DNA of 64,000 nucleotides from assembly GCA_034008185.1 (NCBI GenBank), contig CM067089.1, forward strand, positions 23,408,213-23,472,212, in the 5' to 3' direction. Of the stretch, positions 35,166-47,060 are shown one piece after another. The translations under genes and the position numbers were made by a program. The notes beneath the pieces are model-generated. The model made no database searches and was not told where the DNA came from. It saw only the letters and a list, made by a program, of their open reading frames with translations. Every line of letters starts with the position of its first letter. Positions within the stretch are counted from its first letter, which is position 1. The stretch is from Gorsachius magnificus (lineage: Eukaryota > Chordata > Aves > Pelecaniformes > Ardeidae).

Positions 35166-36970
35166 GTGGCTGATCTTGTCAGGGATCTTGTCAGGTTATG
35201 CAGAGAGGAGATTAGAAAGGCAAAAGCCCAGCTGGAATTTAACCTGGCCACTGTTATAAGGGATAATAAGAAGAGTTTTTATAAATATGTTAACAGCAAA
35301 AAGAGAGCCAGGGAGAACCTCCATCCACTAGTGGATGCAAGGGGGAACATTGCCACTAAGGATGAGGAAAAGGCTGAGATACTCAACACCTTCTTTGCCT
35401 CGGTCTATAATGGCCCGACGAGTTATCCCCAGGGTACCCAGCCTCCTGAGCTGGAAGATGGGGACAGAGAGTGGAATGAACCCCCCTTAATCCAGGAGGA
35501 AGCAGTCTTTGACCTGCTATGCCACCTGGACATCCACAAGTCTATGGGGCTGGATGGGATCCACCCAAGAGTGCTGAAGGAGCTGGCAGAGGAGCTTGCC
35601 AAGCCTTTCCGGAGAACAGGGGAGGTCCCAGATGACTGGAGGTTGGCAAATGTGACGCCTCTCTTCAAGAAGGGCCGGAAGGAGGATCCGGGGAACTACA
35701 GACCAGTCAGCCTGACCTCGGTACCGGGGAAGATTATGGAGCGGTTTATCTTGAGGGTGCTCACCAGGCACATGGAGGACAATCAGGGGATCAGGCCCAG
35801 TCAGCATGGGTTCACGAAAGGCAAGTCTTGCCTAACCAAACTGATTTCCTTCTATGACCAGGTGACCCGCCTGGTAGGTGAGGGAAAGGCTGTGGATGTT
35901 GTCTACCTGGACTTCAGCAAAGCCTTCGACACAGTCTCCCATAGCATTCTCGTGGAGAAGCTGGCAGTTCATGGCCTAGATGGATATACTCTTCGCTGGG
36001 TTAAAAACTGGCTGCATGGCCGAGCCCAGAGAGTCGTGGTGAATGGAGCTAAATCCAGTTGGTGGCCGGTCACAAGCGGTGTCCCCCAGGGCTCAGTTCT
36101 AGGGCCAGTCTTGTTTAATATCTTTATCAATGACCTTGATGAGGGGATTGAGTGTGCCCTCAGTAAATTTGCAGATGACACCAAACTGGGTGGGAGTGTT
36201 GATCTGCTGGAGGGGAGGAGGGCTCTGCAGAGGGACCTGGACAGGCTGGATCGATGGGCCGAGGCCAATTGTATGAGGTTCAACAAGGCCAAGTGCCGGG
36301 TCCTGCACTTTGGTCACAACAACCCCATGCAGCGCTACAGGCTTGGGGAAGAGTGGCTGGAAAGCTGCCTGGTGGAAAGACCTGGGGGTACTGATTGACA
36401 GCCGGCTGAATATGAGCCAGCAGTGTGCCCAGGTGGCCAAGAAGGCCAATGGCATCCTGGCTTGTATCGGGAATAGTGTGGCCAGCAGGAGCAGGGAAGT
36501 GATCGTGCCCCTGTGCTTGGTGCTGGTGAGGCCGCACCTCGAATACTGTGTTCAGTTTTGGGCCCCTCACTACAAGAAAGATGTTGCCTTGCTGGAACAG
36601 GTCCAGAGGAGAGCAACCAAGCTGGTGAGGGGGTCTGGAACACAAGTCATACGAGGAGAGGCTGAGGGAACTGGGGTTGTTTAGTCTGGAGAAGAGGAGG
36701 CTGAGGGGAGACCTGATCGCCCTCTACAACTACCTGAAAGGAGGCTGTAGCAAGGTGGGGGTCGGCCTCTTCTCCCTGGTAACAGATGCTAGGACGAGGG
36801 GGAATGGCTTGAAGCTGCGCCAGGGCAGGTTTAGGCTAGACATTAGGAAAAACTTCTTCACCGAGAGGGTTGTCAGGCTCTGGAATGGGCTGCCCAGGGA
36901 GGTGGTGGAGTCCTCATCCCTGAAGGTCTTTAAAAGAAGGATAGATGAGGTGCTTAGGGACATGGTTTAG
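35166..36970 (+). pseudogene. CR1 ORF2 reverse transcriptase, frameshifted
   Basis: A broken reverse transcriptase reading frame in three pieces: 35166-36398, about 36340-36640 in a second frame, and 36677-36970 in a third. The RT active-site FADD is intact but the C-terminal region is split by two frameshifts. There is no promoter and the 5' half of the element is missing. The listed start is only the first open codon, not a translation start. Confidence 0.88.
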
Positions 36971-37039
36971 TGGTGGGATGGCAGTGCTAGGTTAATGGTT
37001 GGACTCGATGATCTTAAAGGTCTTTTCCAACCGAGGTGA

Positions 37040-37062
37040 TTCTGTGATTCTATGATTCTATC
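37040..37062 (+). repeat. CR1 3'-terminal octamer repeats
   Basis: About three tandem copies of the octamer ATTCTRTG mark the exact 3' end of the CR1 copy. CR1 elements end in such repeats rather than poly-A. Confidence 0.88.
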
Positions 37063-37063
37063 T

Positions 37064-39720
37064 GCTTGAGATAGCTCAGGATAAGGTAGGCTAGCATTGG
37101 AGTTGGGGTGGGGGGTGACATATCAGAGAAGAAATTGCCTCTGTCATTGTGCTAATTAATGCATTTTTGCTAATAAGTGCATTAAGTGCTAATACTGTCC
37201 AAACACAGTAGCTCAGCAGACAGGAGGAAGTCTGAACTGACTGGAATCTAAGCAACAGGTTAACTACTGAAGTTAAACTCCAGTTAAATTGGAGTTTAAG
37301 GAGGTCAGGGTGAGACAGCTGAGAATAAATTGTGGTAGGTGCAGATAGTATGAAGTTGTATGAGAAGAATTGGGGCATTCAGGATAAACTTGGGTGAATA
37401 CACTGGACTTTACCTGAAAGATGGATCCAAGCAGTTGGATAGAAGCAGAAAGACTTGGATATCAACTCTATTAATTTCTCACAATACAACTGATAGAATC
37501 ATAGAATCATTTAGCCTCATCCTCTAATTGTTTTTAGGCAGTGTCTGGAGCTTTTACATAGTTACTCCAGAAAGCAAAGGATCCATGGTGTATTCTCTCA
37601 CCTTTTAAAGATGTATTTAAGACAACAATATAATTTTAAGGGTGTATTTTTATTACAGCATTGTTAGCATTGTATTTAATTGTGGCATAGCATTTACTGT
37701 AGCATCATAACTGGCCCTTATTCCAGTTGTGATACAAATTCTTTTGAAATCTAATACTAATAATTTAATCTCTGTGGTTCATTTTTATTTTGACCAGCTG
37801 AAATGCAGGCTAGGATTCAGCTTTAACTGTGTTGGTCCATGTAAAATAGTTGTAAATGCAATTAGAATTTTACACAGTCTTTAGAGCTGTACATTCAGGA
37901 TTCACAGTGAAACACCTATGGGGTTCACTCGTTGTGTGTATGGAGGGAATTTGGTTTCTGACTGTCCCTATAAAGTCGGAACTTCTGTCCCACCCATTAG
38001 TGTCTCTGTACCATCAGCTGTACAAAATACAGGCTACAGAGAGACTTGGCTGTTGAGTAATGTGCCTCTTCTGTAGTTCCACATTCTGCCTTAAAATGAA
38101 CGTTTGTGTCTTGCTTCAGACATATCTGCATGGTGTGTGCAGACACCATCACGTACCTTACTGTGTCTGCTCGGGAATTTTTTAGGCTGATGCTCCAATC
38201 CCAGGCTGAATGCCAGAAAAAAAAAAAAAAAAAGATTCTAATGCAGACAGCAGTAACTGACAGGAAGCTATTACAATTCTCCTTGTGTAGCTTGCCTTTC
38301 TCTTTCTCAGCCTCCCCCCATTTCTCTTGGAATTACTTAAAAGAGAGTGCAGCTTTTGAAGGTGAATGTACCTCACGGTGCTGCCACCATTAGCTAATGT
38401 AATTTGGAAGAAAGGAGGTTGATTTACAAGGAGTGCAGTTCAGCTTCTCTTATGTCCTAGTACTTGTGTCTTTCCTTTTTATTGTTCTTGTGCAAGTCTA
38501 GTTGGTCATTGCAGCAGGCAAATGCAGCAGAGAAAAGTGGGTATCAGTAGGGGTAGCTAGAAGAGGCAAAACCAAGAGCAGCTGAACCTCACATGAACTG
38601 GAATACTGACAATACTTCATCTCCCCATCTTGAATTTGCAAGATTTCTAATGTCTAGACCTGCAGCATGCAAGCCCTCCAGCCTAACATGAAGGTGTCAG
38701 CTTGTTCTTTCTCTTCTCCACTGGTAGCCAAGCTAGAATGATAGCTCATTTCCTGACCCATCAGAAAAAGTGGAAGTAGAGAAACATCCCTCTTGCCAAA
38801 ATGTTTCAGAACTTCCAGACAGACTGCCTGAATTTGGACCTAAAGAGACAGAAATTTGCTTCTAAAGAGGACCAAAGGAAGTATTTTGTTTACTTGAAAA
38901 TGTCTTCTTTAAATTGGACTCTAAGAAAATACTATTCTAGCAATAACACAAAAATAATTATGGAATCAGACATACCAGTATATATATTAAATCTGCAGAT
39001 GCAGTAAATTCTGGTATCGATACTAAGAATATTCTGGTATAGGTCTGGTGATGTTTAAATCAAGGTAACAAAATTTCCCATGTCTTGTTAACTTCCTTGA
39101 CTGGGCAGAGGCAAGCAGAGTGCTTCTTTTTTAATGTCCGTAGCCAGGAGGTTGAATATATTATTGTCATCCAAAGCAATGTGCTATGCAAAAAATTCTT
39201 CCAGCATTCCTATGGAAGAAAACTGATTCCTCCAATGTCCTCCAGTGCACAAGGGAAATTGGGGGTGCCTGAAGGAGCCCCCATACGGTGACAAGTTGGC
39301 ACATTAAGTGACTGCTATATGACAAGCATCTGAGTATTTTGGGTCCCCGGTCCAATGTCCAGCTTATCAGTTCTCTGCATCTACCTCATCCCTCATGCTG
39401 TGCAGAAATCTGTTTGTCCCCCAGCCCTTGAAACGTTACTGCGCCTTCTGTGTGACCTGTCATTTTCAGCAGGGGACGGAAGGAAACTTCTGGGAACAAC
39501 GGGATTCTCCACAACCAAGTATGAGGCCGTAGAGAACAACCCAACCACTTCAGAAGCAGCAGTTTTGGTATCTTCTTGGAAGATGGGGTAGGAACATCAG
39601 TGAACAATGCTGGTAGCGTGTGATGGGGAGGGATGAAGGGCTGAGAGCGAAGAGGTTTTGAGCACCAAGAAGCTTCCGTTCGGTCACAAGAGCAGTGCCT
39701 AAGTTCCATTTGAATTATCT
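37064..39720. other. Intergenic region between CR1 and CHCHD1
   Basis: No gene is recognised. It contains the small CR1 remnant and an A run near 38217-38233. G+C rises after about 39730 into the CHCHD1 CpG island. Short ORFs on both strands near 39.4-39.7 kb resemble nothing known. Confidence 0.55.
37492..37514 (-). mobile_element. Tiny CR1 3'-end remnant, opposite orientation
   Basis: GATAGAATCATAGAATCAT followed by TTAG is the reverse complement of the CR1 terminal repeats. Homology to CR1 seems to end within about 25 bases. It faces the larger CR1 about 430 bases away. Confidence 0.55.
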
Positions 39721-40030
39721 AAACCAGTCGTGATTTCTTCTGCTCCGCTGTGCGTGCCCCCGCGCGGGTTCGGTGTGCTGCAGAGCAAGTTCCGCGCGCG
39801 GGCAGCCGGAGCCGTCTCCGGGCGGTTCGCGGTGGCACGGGAGCTGGGAGAAGGGAGAACGGGGCGGGGGAGGAGGAACGAGGTTTGGCCTCACACGGAC
39901 CGCTCTGCCCTCTGACGGGATGACGACGTCACCCATTGCCGGACGCCCGCTCGCTGCCCGGGCCCCGGGGCGGCGGGGGCCCCGGGACGCAGCTGCCGCA
40001 CCCCTGGCGGCGGCGGCCCCGGGGCGGACC

Positions 40031-40040
40031 GCGCAGGCGC
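40031..40040 (+). promoter_or_regulatory. CHCHD1: NRF1-type site upstream of CHCHD1
   Basis: GCGCAGGCGC fits the NRF1 palindromic core GCGCAnGCGC and lies about 50 bases before the CHCHD1 start codon. NRF1 controls many nuclear genes for mitochondrial proteins, which suits a mitoribosomal protein. Confidence 0.6.
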
Positions 40041-40084
40041 GCGCCGGGGGGGCAGGGCCCGCTCGCCGTACGGCCTGTCGCAAA

Positions 40085-40096
40085 AAGCATGGCGGC
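40085..40096 (+). promoter_or_regulatory. CHCHD1: YY1-type ATGGCGGC core at the CHCHD1 start codon
   Basis: ATGGCGGC at 40089-40096 is the core of the YY1 motif and contains the start codon itself, an arrangement seen at many housekeeping and mitochondrial genes. The flank before the core departs from the full consensus. Confidence 0.5.
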
Positions 40097-42421
40097 GCCC
40101 GTGTACCCGGCCTGGGTGACCCGCTGGGTCTCCGGGCAGTGGCGGCAGAGGAAGCGGCCCCCGGCTATCCGCCCGACCCGGCCGCTGGTGCTGGCCAACA
40201 AGGTAGCGAACCGCAGGGAGCAGGCGGGAGGTGAGTTGCCGGCGCCAAGCCTTCAAACGCCCCCTCCCCGGGGAGCACGGCCGGGGATGGGGGGCGCCCA
40301 GCCCCAGCGGGGGCGGCCTGCCGGCCCGCGCCCTCCGGCCTAGTCCCCGGGAGCTGTCCCGCCGCTCGGCTGAGGCTTTGCCCTGGGAAGGGTCTGGTGG
40401 TGTCAGGGCTGGATCGGGTTCACGCTCGGAAGCGCCTTGCGCTCTGCAGGGCGGCGGAGGGGAAAGGGGCCTGGTTTGTCCCGCGGAGTTGGCACACGGG
40501 TTCCCCTGCAAGGTTACTTCCTCGTACAGCAACCCGAAATTCGCATCTTGTGATACTCCTGATGTGAATCGTGCATTTAAAATACTCTGTTACGTATCAA
40601 TGTAGCATTTACCTTAAGAATTCAATCAGATGGCTGCAACAGAGCTAATCTTTGTGCTAGCCACGTCTTCTCTACACAAAGCAACAATGAGTTCTTTACT
40701 TGTGTTGGTTTTTTTCACCTGCCTCTACCCCATCGTGAAATCCCAAACACCTGAGATTTTTGCTTGTGTCTTTCCCTCCTAGAGGCGACGTGCATTACGG
40801 AGATGTCAGTAATGATGGCCTGCTGGAAACAGAATGACTTCAACGATACAGTTTGTGCCGAGGAGATCCGGATGTTCTATGACTGCGTGGCAAAGGCAGA
40901 AGTAATTAAGGCCTCTTTTGTGTTCTTTAGGGCGAGTAGTAGGGAAGGAGGAAGCCCCCAATCGTTTTTTATGTGCCAACAATAATAATGTTCTCTGAAG
41001 AGTTTGCTTTGTGCTTGCTCAGTTGAACTGTAGGAGAGATGCAGAATGATGTAGATCGAACATGCGGTCCTTCCTTTCTGAATGCAGAAGTTAAATTAAG
41101 ATTAAATTAAATTAGAATTAAAATAAAGGAGTGTGGGACGGGACTGGATGTTTGGTATGCTATAACTAAGGATGAAACAATGGTTGCATCCATCCTCCTT
41201 CTGTTCTCAAATTCTTGAAGCAGAGCTCAGTTGCTGTAGTTGACTCTAACCTAGGCCATTTATTTTGATTTCTTCCAGTTTTTAATCTCTAATGTTTCAG
41301 CACTAATGAAGCAATAACAGTCACTGCTCTTCTCCATATTACATGATAGTTCTGAATGAAGCAGAGTACGGTTCAGAGCTGTTAAGTAGAGCAGTGATTT
41401 GTGTGGTGTGGATTGTATTGTAACTGGGGAGACGTACAGTGTAGTTAAATTTCAGCAATTGCTGTGATTCATAAAATTAAGAAATAGCTGACTCTGGCTA
41501 CCAATCCAATCCCAGCATTATCTAGACAGTGTGTGTGGAGGGGAATTAGGATTCCCAAATTCCAATCTGTCATGAATCTGTAAGTAGTTCTGTGCTTGCA
41601 GGGCTGAGGGTGGAGACAAGGTGGTAGAGAAACAACCAGTGGTGTCAGTAATCCTTGTAACAAACAGAATTTTCAGGATACATGAGGTAGTTACAGCTAT
41701 TGCAGACTCCCTGAAAATTAGGAGTTGTTTTATGCTGTTTCTGACTTTGAAGACTAGACATTTTCTTGAAAAACAAGTTTTTATTGTTTGGAAATTAAAG
41801 GTTTCCAGCTACATGATAAATTTGAAATCAAATCAGTTTGAAAAGCAGACTAAAGGTAAGTACATGTACTAAACTTGTCCTTAAACTGATTTCAGGTTTC
41901 CATTTTTTTTTAATAATAGTACCATCATTTAATAAATATTTACTGTTGCTGTTTGACAGCACAAATTAAATTTTTCCTCAGTTTATTTGGTGGATTACAA
42001 AGGAAACGAATAGTAGAAAGTAAAAAGAAAAATCTTCTGTGTTCTTACTATAAGTTTATAATACTGTTAACTAAGAATATGGAAGAATATCATCTTTGCG
42101 TGTTGTCAGTCATTGATTTCACCATTTAAAGGTCGTCAGCTTTTGAAAGCCTTGTGATTATTGAGCCAAGTGCTATTACAAGTGCTCCTTAAAGAAATAG
42201 CATTCTTCTCAAAGGAACATCCAAGTGCAATTGGTAACAGTCTTTGGGGGTGAGAGCCAACTCAGCAAATAAACAGAGGTAATATCTTGAGGTTTCTTTT
42301 TCTGTTCCAGAAGGAGCGCAAAGATCAAAATGAGGACACCCTGTCACCCAGGGGAAACTTAACTTCAAGCAAAGCGAACAAGCTCCTAAGGAGGTTTCCT
42401 CAGATCACACGTTATGTATAA
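40089..42421 (+). CDS. CHCHD1: CHCHD1 (mitoribosomal small-subunit protein mS37)
   Basis: CHCHD1 (MRPS37/mS37) is a twin CX9C protein of the mitochondrial ribosome small subunit, normally imported and oxidised in the intermembrane space before reaching the matrix. Three exons join in frame: 40089-40230, 40783-40901 and 42311-42421 (TAA at 42419-42421), giving 123 residues against about 118 in human. The start context is AAAGCATGG and the N-terminus is basic (WRQRKRPP, then [15 protein letters not shown]). The CHCH fold is in exon 2: C51-x9-C61 ([11 protein letters not shown]) and C72-x9-C82 ([11 protein letters not shown]), all four cysteines present. The C-terminus ([10 protein letters not shown]) matches the family's KLNKLLQRFP block. 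The last exon is the most divergent part. Confidence 0.95.
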
Positions 42422-42688
42422 TGCGCTTTACTAAAGAGACTGCGGACAAGCCAGTAAAGTTGGAGTCTTTGGCAAAAAGTGAAAAGTAGACTTGAGTGAG
42501 CGTTTGATGTCATGTGGTATCTGTCAGCACTGCTGCGTGGATCTTGACTGCACCTTTGTTTCCAGAGTGAAAAATGCCCATCTTGACCATCAGCTCTCTT
42601 TGTTCATGAGGTTCTTGGGTCTTGCAGTCTTAGGATTTCTGCACTGTGGTGTTCAACTAGCCTCAGTGTGGAGTCAGGTCCTCGCTGA

Positions 42689-43076
42689 AATAAAATCTTC
42701 TAGGAATGCATGTAAATGCATTTTCTAACAGTTAGGGGGTGCCTCCTCGTGTATAAGCTTCCTGCCTAACTTCTGAGCTGCCAGCAAGAAGTGCTCAGGC
42801 CAGACTTAAAATTGATAGTAATCTCATGACTCGTACTCCTACACGTATGTATACACAATTTGGTTCCTCTTGAAATTTTTTTAATTCCTGCTGCTGTACA
42901 AGATGGCTGTAGAATGAGGAAGAAATCTCTAGCAAAATACCTTGTTAATATGTAATACATTGGTAAGGTTCAAATATAATTTTCATGTGGAAGCTTGTGA
43001 TTTAGGCCCTCTGATTTGCAGGTAGGACAGGTATGGTGCCATGTCAGATTGATTATGTTGTCTGTGCTATAATAAA
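42689..43076 (+). terminator. CHCHD1: CHCHD1 polyadenylation signals
   Basis: AATAAA occurs at 42689-42694, about 270 bases after the stop, and again at 43071-43076. Either could define the 3' end; the nearer one gives a compact UTR. Confidence 0.55.
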
Positions 43077-43079
43077 ATA

Positions 43080-46000
43080 ATGCAAGACTGTTGTTTGGCT
43101 TGGGCGACTCATAATCTACAGCAAAATGTTCCATTGTTTTGGTAAAAAAAACTGAAAGGGGGAGAGAAAGTTCAAGCGTGGACTGATACTGAAATCATAT
43201 CATTAATTATTACTTTTGATTTGGGTTTTTTTCACTAGAGTACCACAAAACTGCAGACAGGTCCCTGTTGGTTTAGGACTGGTACCTGATTGGTAAGAAA
43301 AATGCAGTGCCTCAGAGAACTAATGATATAGCCGTTTATATCACTAATTCTTAAATTAGGGTGTAAAGGGCGTAAAGAAAAATTAGAGTAGGAGTAGCAC
43401 CAGGCACATACAGACTGTGTGATTACCCACATGTGACTGTAGGGTTTGCATGGAGCTGGAGCTGACTTCTCTGGAGCCCCAGGCTGATACATGTTCATCA
43501 CGTAAATATTGCTCAAGCATATGCTTTCAAGTTATTGAAGCAATTTTCCTTTAACTGTTACTTACAATGGCTCATTAGTGGGTTATCCCACAGGGTAGCT
43601 TGTTCTGTTGTTGCTATTACGGCATACATGGGTCTTCCAGAGGACTTGGGGTCAGTAAGAACATGATGTCCACATCTAAGTTTGGGAAAACACTTTGGTT
43701 CTATGGCATTTTGCATTTTCAGTCTGAAAGACGCTCTCTGAGAGGGAGAACTGCTTGCTATTTCTGTGTTTCTGAAGGAGACAAGCTAAGCTGGGAGTGA
43801 GGAACCGAGGAATTCTAAATTCACTGCTGCTGTTGTTTTTTCTTTCTTTGTATTAAAACTTAACAAGTATAGTTTTGCACCTCTTAAGCTAGCAGCTGTG
43901 CTAAATGTACTGAATTCTAATGTCTGTGAAGAACTGTCTCTATATAAAAGGCTGTAATGGAGGAACTAACACTTTTTTGTTGTATTTTTACTTCTGAAAT
44001 TATGCACAGCTCCCACTAATCTGGACAGCCATTTGGGGATTTTAATGCTTTACAGTGAGTTTCACAAGTTCAGTTGTTTGGGCTTTTTTCTGACCTTTTA
44101 CATGTCTACTGTAAGCTTAGAATTACTGTACTAAGGTTCTCCAGTCCTTAAAGAAATGCATTTATTTGGAGGAAGAAGGAAGGAAGGAGAATGCTTTTCA
44201 GATGCACCCAGATTTTACAGTGCTTCTTTTAACAGTACTCCAGCAGTTCTTTTGGCTCAGGATCCCATGCTGTAACCAAAAAACCTCCTTGTCCTCGGCG
44301 ATTTGAGATGCTGCTATTTCCCCATATCTCACTGTTAAGCTTATACTGGGTGTTTAAGTGTGTTCTGTGACTTGCTCACATTGGGGGTTATTCCATTAAC
44401 AGTTCATGTGCGTAGCTGCAGTGACTGACACTGTCCTCTCTGAGTTCCAGGCTTGGACCACCCCATGATGCTGTTGCTGGGGAATAAGAGAAAATTGGGT
44501 TCTGGTGCTGAGCCCACTGGTTAAGAACATTGCTGCAGAGACCTGTATGTGACTGCGTGGTGGGGGAAAAGAATTAAACAAAAGCTGACTAGCTGTTCTA
44601 CCCTCCTAAGTCGGATTTAAGGATTTAAGCAAATCTGCTGGAATTCCTTGATCTTATTCCTGTTCCTTACATCCTGAATATTATATCAGCTCTGGGTACA
44701 ATTGCTATTAACTACCTCTCTTTTTAGGCTTCTGCTGAAGATCTCTTGTGGAGGAAGCATTGATATTTCGGCTGTTTTTGACGAATAGTAGTCCTGCCAG
44801 TTCAGGAGAAATAGGTTGAATTCCAGAGAGCCGAGAGCATTTTAGAAGATGGTACTTCTCCCTCAGAAGGGTCAGTACAGAATAATCTGGAAAAATCAAG
44901 ACAGAAAGACTCTGTAGGGAATCATAGACTTCTTATTATAGAACTGTGCTTATATCAGGGTGAGAAGGTGATCCCTGTTAAATAGTGGTCTTAGGTGTTT
45001 ACAACTACTTCAAACTTGCCCACACAAGAAAGTTCAAGATACGTTTTACCTTATTTTTAGATATGTTGCCCATCTAAACTGCCATAGTTTTATTGGTATA
45101 ATTTCCTTTTTGGTCTTCCTCTCCACCTTGGAGAGGGCCATGTAACCATGAGAGCTTTTGAGAATCTGAATCCACCTCTCTGAAGAAAATTTCATTGCAT
45201 GTGCCAGAAAACCAGGGCGAGTCTTGGCAAGAAGGAAGTGGTTCCAAAAGAGGAGACAATTGTAAAACCCACTATATCTTTGCACAGTTTGTCATTGCTC
45301 CAGAAACTGAGTATCAGACTTGGACTTCTGTTGCTTTTGGCACACTGGTCTTGTGTTTCCTTTAAAATCACTTTCTTTTCCTTTAAAATTTAGGAAACCA
45401 CTTCATCCTGGGAAAGCCTTGCCTTGAGAGGGAAGCCACTGACAAGCTGCTATGAGAGAAATCCAGGACAGGTTTTTGCTAGAGGTTTTAAACCCTATTT
45501 AGTATGTGTCAGAGGCTGAATGCAGCTGTTTCTTTCCAGGTCTAAAGGGCTAAATAGGTGAGCGTCTTACGGGAGTTCTGAAGGGGCATCAACAACCTCT
45601 CTACTAAGGAGCAGATTTCTCTGGATGCCAGTAGATTTTTCTGTTCCTGCCTCCAGTATATCCTTTCCTCCTGTTTTCACTGGAGAAAGTGGTTCTAAAT
45701 TCCAACACATTCCCATCTTTTCATTTTGTTTTGCTCCTTTTTGCCAGTGCTGCCTGAGAGTTACAGCGTGCTGTAGCATCTAAACTATTTCCATCCTCTG
45801 TTGCCCTGATCATCTGCCTCCCTCGCTATGAGGATAGAGGAGATTAGCTTATTTACCAAGTGTAATTCTTGGCCAAACCCACCATGGTACAAATCCACTC
45901 CAGAAAGGGCTGCTTCCCACCACTCAGCGACTCCTGTGACAGATCCAGCATGTAGTGGAATTTCCTTGCATTTGGTGAGGTACTGAGGATGAGGCAACAC

Positions 46001-46278
46001 AAAACTGTCATGTGAAGTGAGTAATGGGCAATAAGCGAGCGAAGAAAAAAAGACGCTTTCTGTTAAGCCAATGGATTTTTAGCAGCTAATTCCTTGTTTT
46101 TATGCTGAAGGTGTCTTTGGAAATGCTGCTCAGCAGACTTGGCCAGAAGTGAGCTCATTTCTTAAGGTGACCTTCATGTTTCATGCTGCAAAACACCAGG
46201 AGTTAATCCCTCCAAAATCAGAATTTAAATGTAGGAAATGCCCATTAGACTGAGCTGAGGAGCAGCACAGGGAACGTG

Positions 46279-46318
<40 letters not shown>

Positions 46319-46500
46319 GATTGAACAGTTTCAAATTGACCAATTCCCTTCTTAGATTTAATAACGTTTGAAACTTTTTGTTGTACCCTCTAACCGTAAT
46401 TCATACAAAGGAGCAGCAAACTGGAAACACTGAAACACCCGGTAGGATTGTTGGTAGCCGTACGGTAGTGACCAACCCCCCTGGAAAGCAGCCTGGCTAA
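43080..46500. other. Intergenic region between CHCHD1 and the neurotrypsin-like gene
   Basis: No gene is recognised. Minus-strand ORFs of about 70 codons at 45567-45779 and 45785-46000 lie side by side but have no splice context or similarity I can name. A 28-base A run lies at 46285-46312. Confidence 0.5.
46285..46312 (+). repeat. poly-A tract
   Basis: A run of 28 A with no recognisable retroposon body upstream. It lies about 250 bases before the GC-rich promoter region of the neurotrypsin-like gene. Confidence 0.6.
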
Positions 46501-46529
46501 CTGAGTAAAACAACTTTATGGCCCAAGGT

Positions 46530-47060
46530 CAGGAGGCGCTGGGCGGAAGGGTCCCTGGAGGCAATACCCACGACGGCAAGGCGCAGGGCTGGAAATCGGG
46601 AGCGCGCCCTGGAGAGGGCTGTGCTACCGGTGGGTTTCCCGCGGAGAGCCCTGGAAGCTGCTTACGTAAAGGTTTCTGGGTCCCGTTTACCTGGGCTCAA
46701 ATCCGAGGCGCGTCTGACCTCGGGGAGCCGCGGGCGGCGCGGCGCGGCTCGGCTCCGGGCGGCGGCGGGGGGGTCACGTCCAGCTTCCCTCCGAGGAGCC
46801 CGGCGGGCGCGCGCGCGCGCGCCCCTTCCCCCGCCCGTTCTGCCGCGGGGCGCGACCCCGCTCCCCCCGCCGGGGCCCGGGGGGAGCGGGAGGAGCCGGC
46901 TGCGGGAGGAGGCACGGCCGCGGGAGAAACCGGGGGGGGGGGGGGGAGGGAGGGACGGCGGTTCGGGGGGGGGGACGGCGGTTCTGAGGGAGGGAGGGAG
47001 GGACGGCGGTTCTGAGGGACGGCGGTTCTGAGGGCTGCGCCGCACCCGCCCCCTGGTTTT
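46530..47060. promoter_or_regulatory. CpG island / promoter region of the neurotrypsin-like gene
   Basis: GC- and CpG-dense sequence about 310-840 bases before the start codon, with a (GC)n stretch near 46807-46822, long G runs (46932-46946 and 46965-46974) and a minisatellite. ORFs on both strands here are Gly/Arg/Pro-rich composition artefacts. The transcription start is probably near its 3' edge. Confidence 0.65.
46954..47028. repeat. GC-rich promoter minisatellite
   Basis: GACGGCGGTTC occurs four times (starting 46954, 46974, 47002 and 47018), separated by G runs or GAGGGAGG. The spacing is 20, 28 and 16 bases. The G-run spacers make G-quadruplex formation plausible, and the copy number is likely polymorphic. 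Confidence 0.8.

Larger units (their letters stand above)
35160..37063 (+). mobile_element. 5'-truncated CR1 LINE (non-LTR retrotransposon)
   Basis: This is a sense-strand CR1 fragment with most of the ORF2 reverse transcriptase and the complete 3' end. Matches start near [16 protein letters not shown] (about 35185), run through [28 protein letters not shown] and [12 protein letters not shown] to the catalytic FADD box (36168-36179), then [13 protein letters not shown] and [12 protein letters not shown]. The element ends in ATTCTGTG/ATTCTATG/ATTCTAT (37040-37062), the CR1 3' repeat. The endonuclease part is absent. The frame is open for about 410 codons (35166-36398), then shifts near 36330-36400 and again near 36630-36680, so the copy is inactive. 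A short deletion removes residues after ELAKPF (about 35610). Confidence 0.93.
39740..40470. promoter_or_regulatory. CHCHD1: CpG island and promoter of CHCHD1
   Basis: GC- and CpG-dense sequence surrounds coding exon 1. Upstream of the ATG are a CRE-like CGACGTCA (39924-39931), several GGGGCGG GC boxes, and an NRF1-type GCGCAGGCGC. The long minus-strand ORFs here are composition-driven. I cannot tell whether the island also drives a divergent transcript. Confidence 0.75.

Noticed and set aside
36099..36645. Antisense ORFs of about 100-120 codons over the CR1 element
   Set aside because: They are shadows of the CR1 reverse transcriptase frame on the other strand.
39715..40532. Minus-strand ORFs up to 213 codons at the CHCHD1 CpG island, as a possible divergent gene
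   Set aside because: They overlap CHCHD1 exon 1 and the island, have composition-driven peptides and no recognisable protein.
45567..46000. Two adjacent minus-strand ORFs of about 70 codons
   Set aside because: They are in different frames, have no splice signals between them and match no known family.
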